This document shows positions 22,214 to 33,042 of a stretch of DNA of 64,000 nt, piece after piece. The notes under the pieces were generated by a model. The model saw only the letters and a list, made by a program, of their open reading frames with translations, was not told the origin of the DNA and ran no database searches. Origin of the DNA: Protopterus annectens (Eukaryota; Chordata; Ceratodontiformes; Protopteridae); NCBI RefSeq assembly GCF_019279795.1, contig NC_056745.1:1487990757-1488054756 (forward strand), given 5' to 3'. Made by a program: the position numbers and the translations under genes. The first letter of the stretch is position 1. Each line of letters begins with the position of its first letter.

Positions 22214-22643
22214 GGGTCTATATCAGAATAGCGAAAGCTGTCTTTCGTGAATACATGTGCTTCGACACATAAACGAAAAACGAGAACAGCGAAGTACCAA
22301 AAGAGCAAAATGGAGAATGCCAAATGGATATTCTTGGCCAGCAGGGTGATCGTGGAGATGAGGAAATGAATAATTTTCCCCACTGTAGTGCAGTCTCTGA
22401 GTTGGTATATATAAGTAGGGGGTGCAGGGGGGCTTGACCCCCTGCAAAAATGTTTGAAAAATTGTTTTAGGTAAGGTTTGTACAGTTAGCTTTACCTTAC
22501 CTGTATGGAGTTAATTCCGGGAATGTGTTCGGTGGTTCTCTATTTCGCTCTTTTGGTACTTGGCTGTTCTCGTTCTTCAACGTTTATGTGTCGATGAACA
22601 TGTATTCGCGAAAGACAGCTTTTGCGATTATAATATAGACCCC
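22214..22643. mobile_element. hAT-like MITE, 430 bp, long terminal inverted repeats
   Basis: The left end gggtctatatcagaatagcg and the right end (reverse complement ggggtctatattataatcgc) continue for about 70 bp as inverted repeats through aaagctgtctttcg and gaatacatgt. The 8-bp duplication gttttcat flanks both sides (22206-22213 and 22644-22651), as in hAT elements. The centre has tatataagtagggggtgcag followed by a palindromic partner (gggcttgaccccctgca). It is non-coding. It shares the central motif with the MITEs at 907 and 8028. Confidence 0.85.
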
Positions 22644-22739
22644 GTTTTCATGTTATGCCTAATTTGGTATAATTATTTCAACTCTATTTTTTTTTAATTA
22701 TTTTTAAAGATTGTAACATTATTGTTTTTGAAATGATTT

Positions 22740-22835
22740 GTAATACTTTGGAGTGTTTCTTCCCTGGCCTCCACTGAAAATGGGCGTCCACCCGCTCAGA
22801 CTTTTCCGTTCATCAAATGTCAATAAATAATAAAA
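22740..22835 (+). mobile_element. SINE 3' tail fragment
   Basis: tttcttccctggcctccact, gaaaatgggcgtcc, ccgttcatcaaatgtcaata and a short (aata) tail match the 3' end of the SINE at 21604. The tRNA head and core are missing. Confidence 0.65.
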
Positions 22836-23741
22836 CTAAGGAGATTAAATAGTAGATTAATAAATTATTTTACCAGTCTGTCTACAGTAATCATTAGGAA
22901 AAGAATACAAATAGAAACAAATGCATCTTTTGATTGCATTGCTTACTATACCGGTCTTCTCTCATGTGGAACCCGCACATGCTTGTAGGTAGCCGGCTTC
23001 ATAGTTTTACAGATCATAGCATGAAGGGGAAAGTCTTTCTGCAGTAAACTAAATGCATGTCTGAGCTGATAATACAGCTGCAACCAACTCACTGGGAACT
23101 AAAAGTGACTTTGCTTGACACCATTTCAGGTAGTAGTGATTGATTTAGTTTACATGATTTTATCTCCTGTACTTGTGTATGTCCAATTACCACATACAGC
23201 AAATATTTAGGCTAGAACTGTAAAATCATTGCATTATTGTTTCTAATGAAGATATTATTTGATATTTTCTGTACAACTTATCTGCTGTCACAGAAAATGT
23301 GTAATTGTCTGTCTGGGCACCTCAAAAATGACAACCACAGTAACTACACTGATGGTGGTCTGCTTCATCACTGGGCTATGTCCCTCAAAGTGAGTACTTG
23401 TCATTATTAATTAAGGCCTTGGTCTTCCATTAATAACAGTGTAAGTCTTGTAATGTGAAAATACACAACACCCATGAGCAAAACTCTCACATAAACCTGT
23501 GACCACTTGTTACCATTAATACACAGATGGTTTCCTGTCTGTTCTTGCCTCTGTTGACATATTAATCATGTCGCTAGATCATTTAATCAACATGTGGTTT
23601 GGTCTATGGACTGCCTCACTCTAGCCTGCTCAGGTTAACCTTTGTCCACAAATTTGGACAGGTCCAACAGCGCTATCTGATTAAGTCACTTACTTATAGT
23701 TGGGCTGTATGTTGGTTTAAGGAAAATAAAATCAAGACTAC
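22836..23741. other. No recognised feature
   Basis: AT-rich sequence without open frames of note or recognised repeats. Confidence 0.55.
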
Positions 23742-23858
23742 AGCATAGGTTCATAGGTTCATAGGTTTATACTAGGCTATCTGCCCTAAGGCATTTATAA
23801 GCCTAGCTCAAAATTTTGTGGCTTACGCCACCCCTTATATGAAAAAATACTGTGCCCA

Positions 23859-25940
23859 TTAGTTTGTTGTGCCTCTGTCCAGCAGTGACACAGAGATGAT
23901 TCCCGGGATAAACCTACGATCTCCCATCCACAGGTCAAGATTTCTCTTGAACAGAGCCAGCGAGGTGCTCTGCATCACATGGATTGGGATTTTATTCCAC
24001 AGCATAGGGAGTCTCTGAGTGATAAATCTATCCCTCCAGCATGTCCTATTTATATCCGTGCTAAGGTTTAAGTCGCTTGCTCTAGTGGTTTTGGTGGATT
24101 TGGATTTTTTGAGGTGGAGCATGTCCATTAATTCCGGGTTGGACATGGCCTTGTATGTCAGGCACATGTCACCTCTGAGCAGACGGTATGCAACTGAATA
24201 GAGCTGGAGTTTCTTCAATCTGGCAGCATATGACAGATTTTGGAGTCCCTTTATCCTTTTGGTGAGGAACTTTTGGGGTCTCTCCAATTGCTGCAGATGT
24301 CGGGTGAGATACATCCCGAATGGGGCATTGTACTCGATCATTGGTCTGATAAGTGAAGAGTACAGGGGAACAATGACCTCACTAGATCTGGATGTGAATC
24401 CCTTCATGATCAGGTGGGCAATGTAGAAGGTCTTTCTAACCACTTTAGCAACGTGAGTGTCAAAAGAAAGGCCACTGTCAACCTGGGTCCCCAGGTCCCT
24501 GATAACCTCTTCTGTGCTTAGTGGATTGCCACCTATATGGTAGCTTGGGGTTACCTTGTTTTTCCCGAAAGGTGTGACTATACATTTTTTGGCGTTTAAC
24601 TTCAGGCCATGGCTCTGGCACCAGCTATCTATTTCCGTCAGTCCCTTCTGAAGGATATCCGTGTCCGATGCACTTTCCACTATGGCGCCCAGTTTGCAGT
24701 CGTCTGCAAACTTTGTCAGCCAAAGTCCTCCCATGTTGGCCTGTACTTCTGAGAAGTAGATGCCGAACAATAGGGGGCCAAGGACCGAGCCCTGTGGGAC
24801 AGCACTTGTGACCGGCTTGGAGTCTGACATAGCGCCAGCAACTCTAACCCTGTGGGTTCTGTCCTTAAGCCAGTTTGCAACCCATCTTGTGACATATGGA
24901 TTTACATTTAAGCTGGTAAGTTTTTCTACAATATCCGAGTGGGGTATTGTGTCGAAGGCCTTTGCAAGGTCAAGGTAGGCTGTATGGACTGCCTTTCCCT
25001 CATCAATGGCCTTGGTGACTGTTTCGAAGAAGTCGACCAAGTTCAAAAGGCATGATCTGCCCTTGACAAAGCCAAACTGGGTCGGGTCCAATGTCTGCAA
25101 GTCCCCTATATCTTTGTTTATGAGCTTCATTATGATCCTGTCCATAGCTTTGCAGACTAGACTTGTTAAGCTTATGGGGCGGTAATTACCAGGGTCTGTA
25201 GAGGCACCGCCTTTGTGGAGTGGGACCACAGTTGCCGTACGCCACTCCTTGGGCACGTATCCTGTGGTAAGGCTGAGATTAAACAGCTGCTTTATGTGCG
25301 GGTTTAATTCCTCATTTAGCTCGTGTAGCACACAGCCAGGGACACCATCCGGTCCCATTGATACTGTGTTTTTAGCTTTAGAGAGAGCAGCTTTCACCTG
25401 CGCATTTGAGATATCTGGGAGGCTACACTCTGCTGGGATAGTTATCTCTCCTTTACGGGGGGAGAGGGGGGTGAAGTTTGCACTGAACCTGTCTGCCAGT
25501 ATGTTGGCAATGTCTGTGGGTTCAGTGATTTTTGTATCATTTTGGACTAATTCTGAGCATATCTGGGAGTTTCCACCCAGGTTCCTAACATAGCTGAAAA
25601 AGGCCTTATGATTGTCCTTTGAATCCATGGCAATTTTTCTCTCAAAATTGGCCTTAGTTGATTTTATGAGTGCTCGTATTTTTTTACTAATAATGATCAG
25701 AGGTGACTTCCCTTTTATGGATTTTGTTCTATCATGTAATAGCTTTCTCCTCTTATTGTAAAGTTTGTTAATGGCTGGGGTCCACCAGACTGGACGCTTG
25801 CCCTTTGTGGAAAGAGTCTTGGTTTTATTTGGGATTGCCTGATCCATGCAGTCCTGGAGGTGTTCATAGAAGGCATTTGTAAGGGCTTCCGCAGCTTTGG
25901 TTGTGGTTTCCACTGGCTCAGGGGCCTTGAAGGATACCAC
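23859..25940 (-). pseudogene. CR1 LINE ORF2: reverse transcriptase, 693-codon open frame
   Basis: This is the reverse transcriptase half of ORF2, which would copy LINE RNA at a nicked target. The linker has WWTPAINKLYNKRRKLL. The RT blocks run in order: NYRPISLTSLVCKAMDRII, FGFVKGRSCLLNLVDFFETV, YLDLAKAFDTIPHSDIVEKL, PQGSVLGPLLFGIYF, and the catalytic FADD at 24700-24711 within KFADDCKLGAIV. The C-terminal part has YRLLRGDMCLTYKAMSNPEL and LWNKIPIHVMQSTSLALFKR. The stop is at 23859-23861. The first Met of the frame (25940) is not the natural start, because the protein should continue from the endonuclease upstream, which is out of frame here. Most other LINE fragments in the window align to this one. 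Confidence 0.92.
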
Positions 25941-25944
25941 ACCA

Positions 25945-26648
25945 GTCTTGAGTAGTGTGAAGTTTGCTTTAGAAGTTCTTCACTGTGGTCTTTTTGTTTG
26001 GGGTGGGGCGGGATGTGGATTTCGAGTGAGATTAGTTTATGAGCAGATGACACCAATGAGGGATATACTTCGGTGTGGAGCATTTTGTCCTCATGTTTGT
26101 GATAATGAGATCTAGTATATTTTTCTCCTCGTGGGAACAGTGACTAGCTGTTCCATGACATTTGAATTTATGAACTCCAGGAACCGTTGGGCTAGAAAGT
26201 TAGGGCTTGAGTAATGTTCCCAGTCTATATTCGGGTAGTTGAAGTCACCCAATATGATGGTGTTTGGAGATACATTTATACCCTCCAGTGTCTTCAGGAA
26301 GGCTGTGTGGGGTTCCTGAGTTTGAGAGGGTGGCCTGTAGCATGCTACAATTTGTAGAGCAGTTTTGCCTATGGTTAGTTGCACCTGGATGGTTTCGAAG
26401 CTTTGCGTTGCCACCAACCTGGAGGTGTGGGTATCCTTTATGAATATGGATACACCCCCTCCTTTTGTGGTGTGGTCCGGGTTTTGGGGCAGGAACGCAT
26501 GATATGAGGTAAAACCTAATAGTGCCATGGTGCTCTCAGGAGCCTTGAACCAGGTTTCAGTTACAGCACAGACATCGATGTTCTCCATACTGAGAAGGGC
26601 CTTGAGTGCGTGCATTTTGAGATTTATACTTCTGGCATTGAGTAGCAT
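25945..26648 (-). pseudogene. CR1 LINE ORF2: APE endonuclease, frameshifted
   Basis: The frame 26648-26112 reads LLNARSINLKMHALKALLSM, CAVTETWFKAPEST (the N and E blocks), KGGGVSIFIK, ACYRPPSQ and ILGDFNYPNIDW (LGDFN block), then meets a stop. One base change of frame downstream gives NILDLIITN (the LDxIxTN block), and another gives SLVSSAHKLISLEI (the SDH block, here SAH). So the domain is complete but split into three frames. The catalytic His of SDH is kept, while its Asp reads Ala. It nicks target DNA in active relatives. It is inactive here. Confidence 0.9.
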
Positions 26649-26677
26649 TACCCTCAGTTTCTTCCCATTTTTGTTTT

Positions 26678-27003
26678 CTAGGGTGGTAGGTTTAGAATTT
26701 GAGCCTTGCCTAAAAAAGGCACTGTGGGGGTGGCAAGATCCTTAGCCAATATCCGGAATCCCAGGGGTGACAGGTGCAAGCCATCCCTTGCGAAGCAGCG
26801 TGGCTTGTCAAGCATGTCATCCCAGGCAGACAGACACTGGATCCCCTTTGAATGACACCAGACATTAAGCCAATTGTTAAAGCTGATCATCTTGTCTCTA
26901 TATTGTGGCATCATTCTTGGTGAAGGAAGGATACTGCTCAGGGTCAGGGTCATACCTGCCTGGGCTACATAATCAGAGAGCTCCTCTATGTCTCTGTAGC
27001 CTA
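26678..27003 (-). pseudogene. CR1 LINE ORF1 esterase C-terminus
   Basis: The minus-strand frame reads GYRDIEELSDYVAQAG, LTLSSILPSPRMM and CFARDGLHLSPLGFRILAKD. DGLH (26774-26785) is the Asp-x-x-His catalytic block of the SGNH-hydrolase/esterase domain known in CR1 ORF1. The matching GDSI nucleophile block is absent here because the element is truncated at 27003, but it survives in the copy at 10530. The stop lies just before ORF2. Confidence 0.85.
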
Positions 27004-29398
27004 ATAGCAGCTCATAGTCCTAACCTGCTGTACTATACTACTGGACAGCTATATTAATGCACCTTATACTCCTAGCCTGCTGTACTATACTACTGGACAG
27101 CTATATTAATTCTCCTCATATTCCTAGCCTGCTGTACTATATTACTGGACAGCTATATTAATGCACCTCATACTCCTAGCCTGCTGTACTATACTATTGG
27201 ACAGCTATATTAATGCAGCTCATACTCCTAGCCTGCTGTAATATACTACTGGACAGCTATATTAATGCACCTCATACTCCTAGCCTGCTGTACTATATTA
27301 CTGGACAGCTATATTAATGCAGCTCATACTCCTAGCCTGCTGTAATATACTACTGGACAGCTATATTAATGCACCTCATACTCCTAGCCTGCTGTACTAT
27401 ACTATTGGACAGCTATATTAATGCACCTCATACTCCTAGCCTGCTGTACTATACTACTGGACAGCTATATTAATGCACCGCATACTCCTAGCCTGCTGTA
27501 CTATACTATTGGACAGCTATACTAATGCACCTCATACTCCTAGCCTGCTGTACTATATTACTGGACAGCTATATTAATGCAGTTCATAGTCCTAGCCTGC
27601 TGCACTATACTACTGGACAGCTATATTAATGCACCTCATACTCCTAGCCTGCTCTACTATACTATTGGACAGCTATATTAATGCAGATCATAGTCCTAAC
27701 CTGCTCTACTATACTATTGGACAGCTATATTAATGCAGCTCATAGTCCTAACCTGCTCTACTATACTGTTGGACAGCTATATTAATGCACCTCATACTCC
27801 TAGCCTGCTGTACTATACTACTGGACAGCTATATTAATGCAGCTCATACTCCTAGCCTGCTGTACTATACTATTGGGCAGCTATATTAATGCACCTCATA
27901 CTCCTAGCCTGCTGTACTATACTTTTGGACAACTATATTAATGCACCTCATACTCCTAGCCTGCTGTACTATACTATTGGACAGCTATATTAATGCAGCT
28001 CATAGTCCTAACCTGCTCTACTATACTATTGGACAGCTATATTAATGCACCGCATACTCCTAGCCTGTTGTACTATACTATTGGACAGCTATATTAATGC
28101 AGCTCATAGTCCTAACCTGCTCTACTATACTATTGGACAGCTATATTAATGCACCGCATACTCCTAGCCTGTTGTACTATACTATTGGACAGCTATATTA
28201 ATGCAGCTCATAGTCCTAACCTTCTCTACTATACTACTGGACAGCTATACTAATGCACCTCATACTCCTAGCCTGCTGTACAATACTACTGGACAGCTAT
28301 ATTAATGCACCTCATACTCCTAGCCTGCTGTACAATACTACTGGACAGCTATATTAATGCACCTCATACTCCTAGCCTGCTGTACTATACTATTGGACAG
28401 CTATATTAATGCACCTCATACTCCTAGCCTGCTGTACTATACTATTGGACAGCTATATTAATGCACCTCATACTCCTAGCCTGCTGTACTATACTATTGG
28501 ACAGCTATATTCATGCACCTCATACTCCTTGCCTGCTGTACTATACTACTGGACAGCTATATTAATGCAGCTCATAGTCCTAACCTGCTCTACTTTACTG
28601 TTGGACAGCTATATTAATGCACCTCATACTCCTAGCCTGCTGTACTATACTACTGGACAGCTATATTAATGCACCTCATACTCCTAGCCTGCTGTACTAT
28701 ACTAATGGACAGCTATATTAATTCTCCTCATATTCCTAGCCTGCTGTACTATACTAATGGACAGCTATATTAATTCTCCTCATATTCCTAGCCTGCTGTA
28801 CTATACTACTGGACAGCTTTATTAATGCACGTCATACTCCTAGCCTGCTGTACTATACTACTGGGCAGCTATATTAATGCAGCTCATAGTCCTAACCTGC
28901 TCTACTATACTATTGGACAGCTATATTAATGCACCTCATACTCCTAGCCTGCTGTACTATACTATTGGACAGCTATATTAATGCACCTCATACTCCTAGC
29001 CTGCTGTACTATACTACTGGACAGCTATATTAATGCACCTCGTACTCCTAGCCTGCTGTACTATACTACTGGACAGCTATATTAATGCACCTCATACTCT
29101 TAGCCTGCTGTACTATACTATTGGACAACTATATTAATGCACCTCATACTCCTAGCCTGCTGTACTATACTATTAGACAGCTATATTAATGCAGCTCATA
29201 GTCCTAACCTGCTCTACTATACCTTTGGACAGCTATATTAATGCACCTCATACTCCTAGCCTGCTGTACTATACTACTGGACAGCTATATTAATGCAGCT
29301 CATAGTCCTAATCTGCTGTACTATACTACTGGACAGCTATATTAATGCAGCTCATAGTCCTAACCTGCTCTACTATACTATTGGACAGCTATATTAAT
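27004..29398. repeat. 52-bp satellite array (about 46 units)
   Basis: The unit contains ctcatactcctagcctgctg, tactatactactggacagct and atattaatgcac. Two main variants alternate irregularly: ctcatactcctagcctgctg and ctcatagtcctaacctgctc. The array starts exactly where LINE ORF1 ends, and the LINE side (aatagcagctcatagtc) resembles the unit (aatgcagctcatagtc). Open frames such as 28409-28669 are array artefacts. Confidence 0.95.
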
Positions 29399-30992
29399 GA
29401 GTACAGTGCACTGGTAACTAACTGAAGGAACACATAAGTGAAATTAATTTCACAGCAAAGCAAACAAGTATTTACAAAAATGAAACATTATGACTCATAA
29501 GATTCATTTCTTTGTCAGCAAAGCAGAAAGAATAATCATATCATTGCATTACATGGAATTAGGTTTCAGACAGATCTAACAGTTTTACGCACCTGTTGAT
29601 GAAGTGGAAATAGGAGGGCACTCAGTAGTAATGGCTACTATTAACTTTCTGTCACACAAGCCAGCCAGTTCAGTATTAGTCAGTTAACTATACAGAAGCT
29701 ATGTGCTCTATAATCTGCTTTATGAAAGTATGTAAGAGAGTGCCACAAAGGAGTTTGCATCTTGTAGAAAGGTCAAAAGCAAATACTTTGTGATGAAAGG
29801 AGGTACTGCCAGTACAGCTACCTGGAATTTTGTAAATGATTATATATCATTTGTGAATATCAAACTGAGTCATACAAGGTGTTGGTGTCACAAATGTATT
29901 AGAGCTGTATATCATGCGTCTATCAACCTGATTTGTACCGATGTTTGCATTGAAAAGATATTTGTAAATTGCTTGTGTTTGAAACATATGCACAGTGAGA
30001 GAATAGAAATGTACATGCACTATTGCAATTATTTAAACAAATATGTTTTAACAGAGGAAACTGAAGGGTTAACCTCAGTCCAGCAAACTTTAGAAAATAT
30101 CGGAAATAAAATTTTATAGACTAGGCCATAAAGATGCTATCTCACAGGTTTCAATGCAGTCAGTGACACAAAATCTGTACTAGGAAGCTTTCTGTATTGT
30201 CTTTGGGGAAAACTAATTACACTCTGGAAGCATGGAGTTATGCAATTGTTTTATGACTTTCAGCTCCTGCGAAAGATCTGAGCAAAAACCCTTGCGTGTG
30301 CATTTTTATGGGTAGATGCTAAATACTACCAGCTACCAGCAGTGAGGGTTTGCATGAGAACTGTAAGTCAGATGACCAGAGATGATGTCATTCTGCAAGG
30401 TATCCCAGCAGTAATATTTTAGATATAACTTTGAGAAGTCTCTTAGAGAGACAGAGCATTCTGTATTCTGTCTTGGGCCTGAGAACAACAAGAACCACCA
30501 TTCACCACATCATCTATCTTGGTCTAATAAGTTATTAGGGTATAGTCACTCTTTTAGATACAGTCAGGAATATAGAGAAGCTTAGTTTAGATATTGTTTT
30601 TCTCTATTTGTTTGAGCCTGTCCTTCAATGTTGTTTTAAATGTTTCCTGTGATTGTGAACTCTGATGTCACTGTAAACTGATATTTAGTATTGCCTTGTT
30701 CTTTTATTATTTATTATTAAATATATTTAAACCTTTCATTGTGGCTGATCTTTGTAGAGATATTTAAGTTCTGAGAGTATTTGCATATTTATTTGGTGAC
30801 ACTGTATGGGCCACTCCTAATAGCCTGCTGTTGGTCAAATTACAATTTGCATTAATATGAATTTCACTCAGTATATTGAGTTCCCTTGGAAGAGCCTTAA
30901 GGTAGCTGGAAGGAGTGTCTGATGGTAGTCATAACTACCTTATAGTCTGGGCAGAAGGGGACTTAGCTATTAAACATGTGACAGCCTTTCCC

Positions 30993-30994
<2 letters not shown>
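29399..30994. other. No recognised feature
   Basis: AT-rich DNA. A 109-codon plus-strand frame at 29790-30119 has no domain that I recognise (Cys/His scattered, no repeat spacing), and I see no splice or promoter context to support a gene. Confidence 0.5.

Positions 30995-31054
<60 letters not shown>
30995..31054. repeat. (TG)n microsatellite
   Basis: About 29 uninterrupted tg dinucleotides. Confidence 0.98.
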
Positions 31055-31058
<4 letters not shown>

Positions 31059-31537
31059 CAAATCTCAAAGAGTGTGTGATACCGCTAGGACACAGAGGGT
31101 GCTGGAGGCCTTGGCTTGAACACTCAGCTGAGAGCTCAACTCTAAACCTGTGCCACTGAGGAGTCTTACTGTGAATCTGGAGAAAGAGGGAGAAACCAGC
31201 CTCGGACTGACTGTGGTCTCTGTGCTCTTAAGGGAAATTGGACTTGATGCAGAGAGCTGCATCTGGAAGTACTGTGTGTGTACCTGTTATCCTCCCAGTG
31301 AAGTCCCCCACAAGTGCCAGTGGTGAGGATTGAGGCTGTTTGATCACTGGTGTACTGGTGGGTTATCACACGCTTGTTATCTGGTCATTTCCTGAGGAAC
31401 ACCAGAAGTGCATGAACTGCAAAAGCAGAGTATGCATGTGGATGCCATTAGCTCCTCTCTACATTTTATTTTTGATGAAAAGTGATTTGTTGTAATTGCT
31501 ATTAATTAATTACAAGTCACTCCTGACAAAGTGCATT
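31055..31537. other. No recognised feature
   Basis: Moderately G/C-rich sequence after the TG run. Short overlapping minus-strand frames show no motif. Confidence 0.5.
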
Positions 31538-31840
31538 CCTCTTAACCTCTTCGTACAAGAAATCTGGACAAAGCCAAAAATAATGGGGGGACAAATGCCC
31601 AAAAATAAGGACATTTTTTAAAAATTGTTCTTATAAGCTTTGAAAGCTGCTAAAATAAAAGGGGTTTTGTTAGTATCCATTTTCTGATGAATATGAAAAC
31701 TGAAACTTACATTTCTGGCATTATATAGTAATTTCAATCTTCAATGGTTTGCCAGAAAATCACAAGTTTTATGTGGAACAGATCAAAAAAATGAGGCAAA
31801 AAAATCTGGACATTCTGCAAAAATCTGGGCAGTTGAGAGG
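31538..31840 (+). mobile_element. MITE with CCTCTCAAC / GTTGAGAGG ends, copy 1
   Basis: It starts cctcttaacc and ends agttgagagg, which are inverted relatives. The interior has aaatctggacaaagccaaaa, gggggacaaatgcccaaaaa, a middle tctgatgaatatgaaaactg, and tctggacattctgcaaaaat near the end. The same layout recurs at 40906, 41474, 42711 and 42996, so it is a repeat family about 300 bp long. Non-coding. The superfamily is not determined. Confidence 0.8.
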
Positions 31841-31879
31841 TTACAGGACAATATAATATCCAGCTTTTTAAAGAAGCAT

Positions 31880-32130
31880 ACAATGGGTTAATTGTTCATT
31901 CCTGCTTACCTTGGGGGCGGGTTTGCCTTTTGCTTGGAGGAAGTTGATGTGGTTTGAACTTGTATATACTATTTGAAACATTCTTGTTGCAACTGTCTGA
32001 TGAAGTCTCACTAAGGGGTGAGACAAAAAGCGCTTTATGGTTACTGTTTTTTATTATTTTTATCGTTTGTTTGAAGCAAAGTCTGAAGAATAAACTTTGG
32101 AAACTACTACTGTGTACGTGCCTCAAGCCC
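31880..32130 (+). mobile_element. Penelope-like 3' end (no coding sequence left)
   Basis: The segment contains ctgatgaagtctcactaagg...gtgagacaaaa (31997-32028), then an AT-rich stretch and gtctgaagaataaactttgg. The layout (hammerhead-like block followed by a short polyA-signal-like aataaa) resembles the tails behind the GIY-YIG remnants at 45291 and 53305. Class by comparison only. Confidence 0.4.
31997..32028 (+). ncRNA. Hammerhead-like core with 7-bp stem II
   Basis: CTGATGA, A, then GTCTCAC-TAAGGG-GTGAGAC, a perfect 7-bp stem, followed by AAAA where GAAA is required. The G-to-A change at the core would be expected to inactivate it. It looks like a fossil ribozyme. Confidence 0.45.
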
Positions 32131-32722
32131 TATTGTCTGCATTCCTGTTTTTGCAGTTACCTGTTTCAGTATTCCAAGTCTAAATAAGCACTTGTAACAT
32201 ATTCTCATAAATACTACTGACAGCAAATGTACTGACTTGTCATCTATTTGTGTTGTTATTAACTGATTTATTTGCAAACTATTATAATGTTATTTAATGA
32301 CGTGGATGATTTAGGGTAGTTTTGTATATTTACGTAATTGTTTACTGCTGCTTTGTAATTTGTAAACATGTTTTTGTATTATTGTCATGCCAACAGTGGA
32401 ATTGGGCCCATGTAATTTCCATCTGTTTTCATTCCTATTTTAGGAATGTAAACTAGTATGATCTATTTCTGAGACTTCCACACTTTTTACTGCTTACTTT
32501 TGCCTTCCTAATATAAATATTTTGTTGAAACCCTGTTTTAATACTCAATCTAAAACTTGAGAGTGGTCTGTGTCTGTAAGGGAGATCGGTATACATTTTG
32601 AGTTTGTGCATCCTCTCTTTCTGTTCTGGGCGTGGCTGTGACCCTAAATGTACTTATGAAATAAGCAAAGTATATTAAATCCTTAAAAGAGAAGTATAAG
32701 AATTGAAAAGGAAAATGTTTTG
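32131..32722. other. No recognised feature
   Basis: AT-rich DNA up to the DIRS copy 2 junction. Nothing identified. Confidence 0.55.
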
Positions 32723-32921
32723 ATGTCCTTCAAGGATGCATCTGCAGTCCTTACAAATGGGTTGTCCTGTCGTCAGGCAGCCCTTCGGTCGGCCGTTTTC
32801 CAAAGTCTGGGTCTGGCTTCAGCTGGTGTCGCACTTCACCCGACGTCATTGCGGCAGTTCTTCGGGTATAAAGGCATCAGCTGACGCCATTTTCCTCAGT
32901 CTTTCTTGCCGCGTGGCGCCC
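32723..32921 (+). repeat. DIRS copy 2 left inverted terminal repeat and promoter
   Basis: Inverted partner of 38127-38344. It holds tataaag at 32877-32883 and cctcagtctttcttgcc at about 32904-32920, a spacing of about 25-30 bp that fits a TATA box and start site. cgacgtca at 32841-32848 is a CRE-like half palindrome upstream. Confidence 0.88.
32841..32921 (+). promoter_or_regulatory. DIRS copy 2 core promoter: CRE-like site, TATA box, start block
   Basis: The order cgacgtca (32841), tataaag (32877) and cctcagtcttt (32904) is kept in copy 3 (tgacgtca 57010, tataaa 57029, cctcagtctttc 57056) and in part in copy 1. Conservation across two terminal-repeat subfamilies suggests function. No expression evidence is possible from sequence. 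Confidence 0.6.
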
Positions 32922-33042
32922 GAAGCAGAAGCTGTTCGCAAGTGCCGGTCGGTCAGATCCAGAGATTACTACTACCGAATATTACTTCGAAGACTTCTAA
33001 AAAGCTAAGTACCCCGTTGGGGACTCTTTCTTGCCTCAGCCG

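Larger units (their letters stand above)
23742..27003 (-). mobile_element. CR1-clade LINE, best-preserved copy (5'-truncated in ORF1)
   Basis: It reads right to left as the ORF1 esterase tail (27003-26678), ORF2 endonuclease (26648-25950), RT (25940-23859), then a 3' UTR and tail (23858-23742) ending in repeats of aacctatg. CR1 elements typically end in an 8-bp repeat (attctatg type), and this tail has the same length and a related sequence. The 5' end stops inside ORF1 at the edge of the 52-bp array. Three frameshifts in the endonuclease (near 26125, 26080 and 25945) and the truncation make it inactive, but the RT frame is open. Confidence 0.93.

Noticed and set aside
29790..30119. 109-codon frame as a host gene
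   Set aside because: No domain, no splice or promoter context, composition like surrounding AT-rich DNA.
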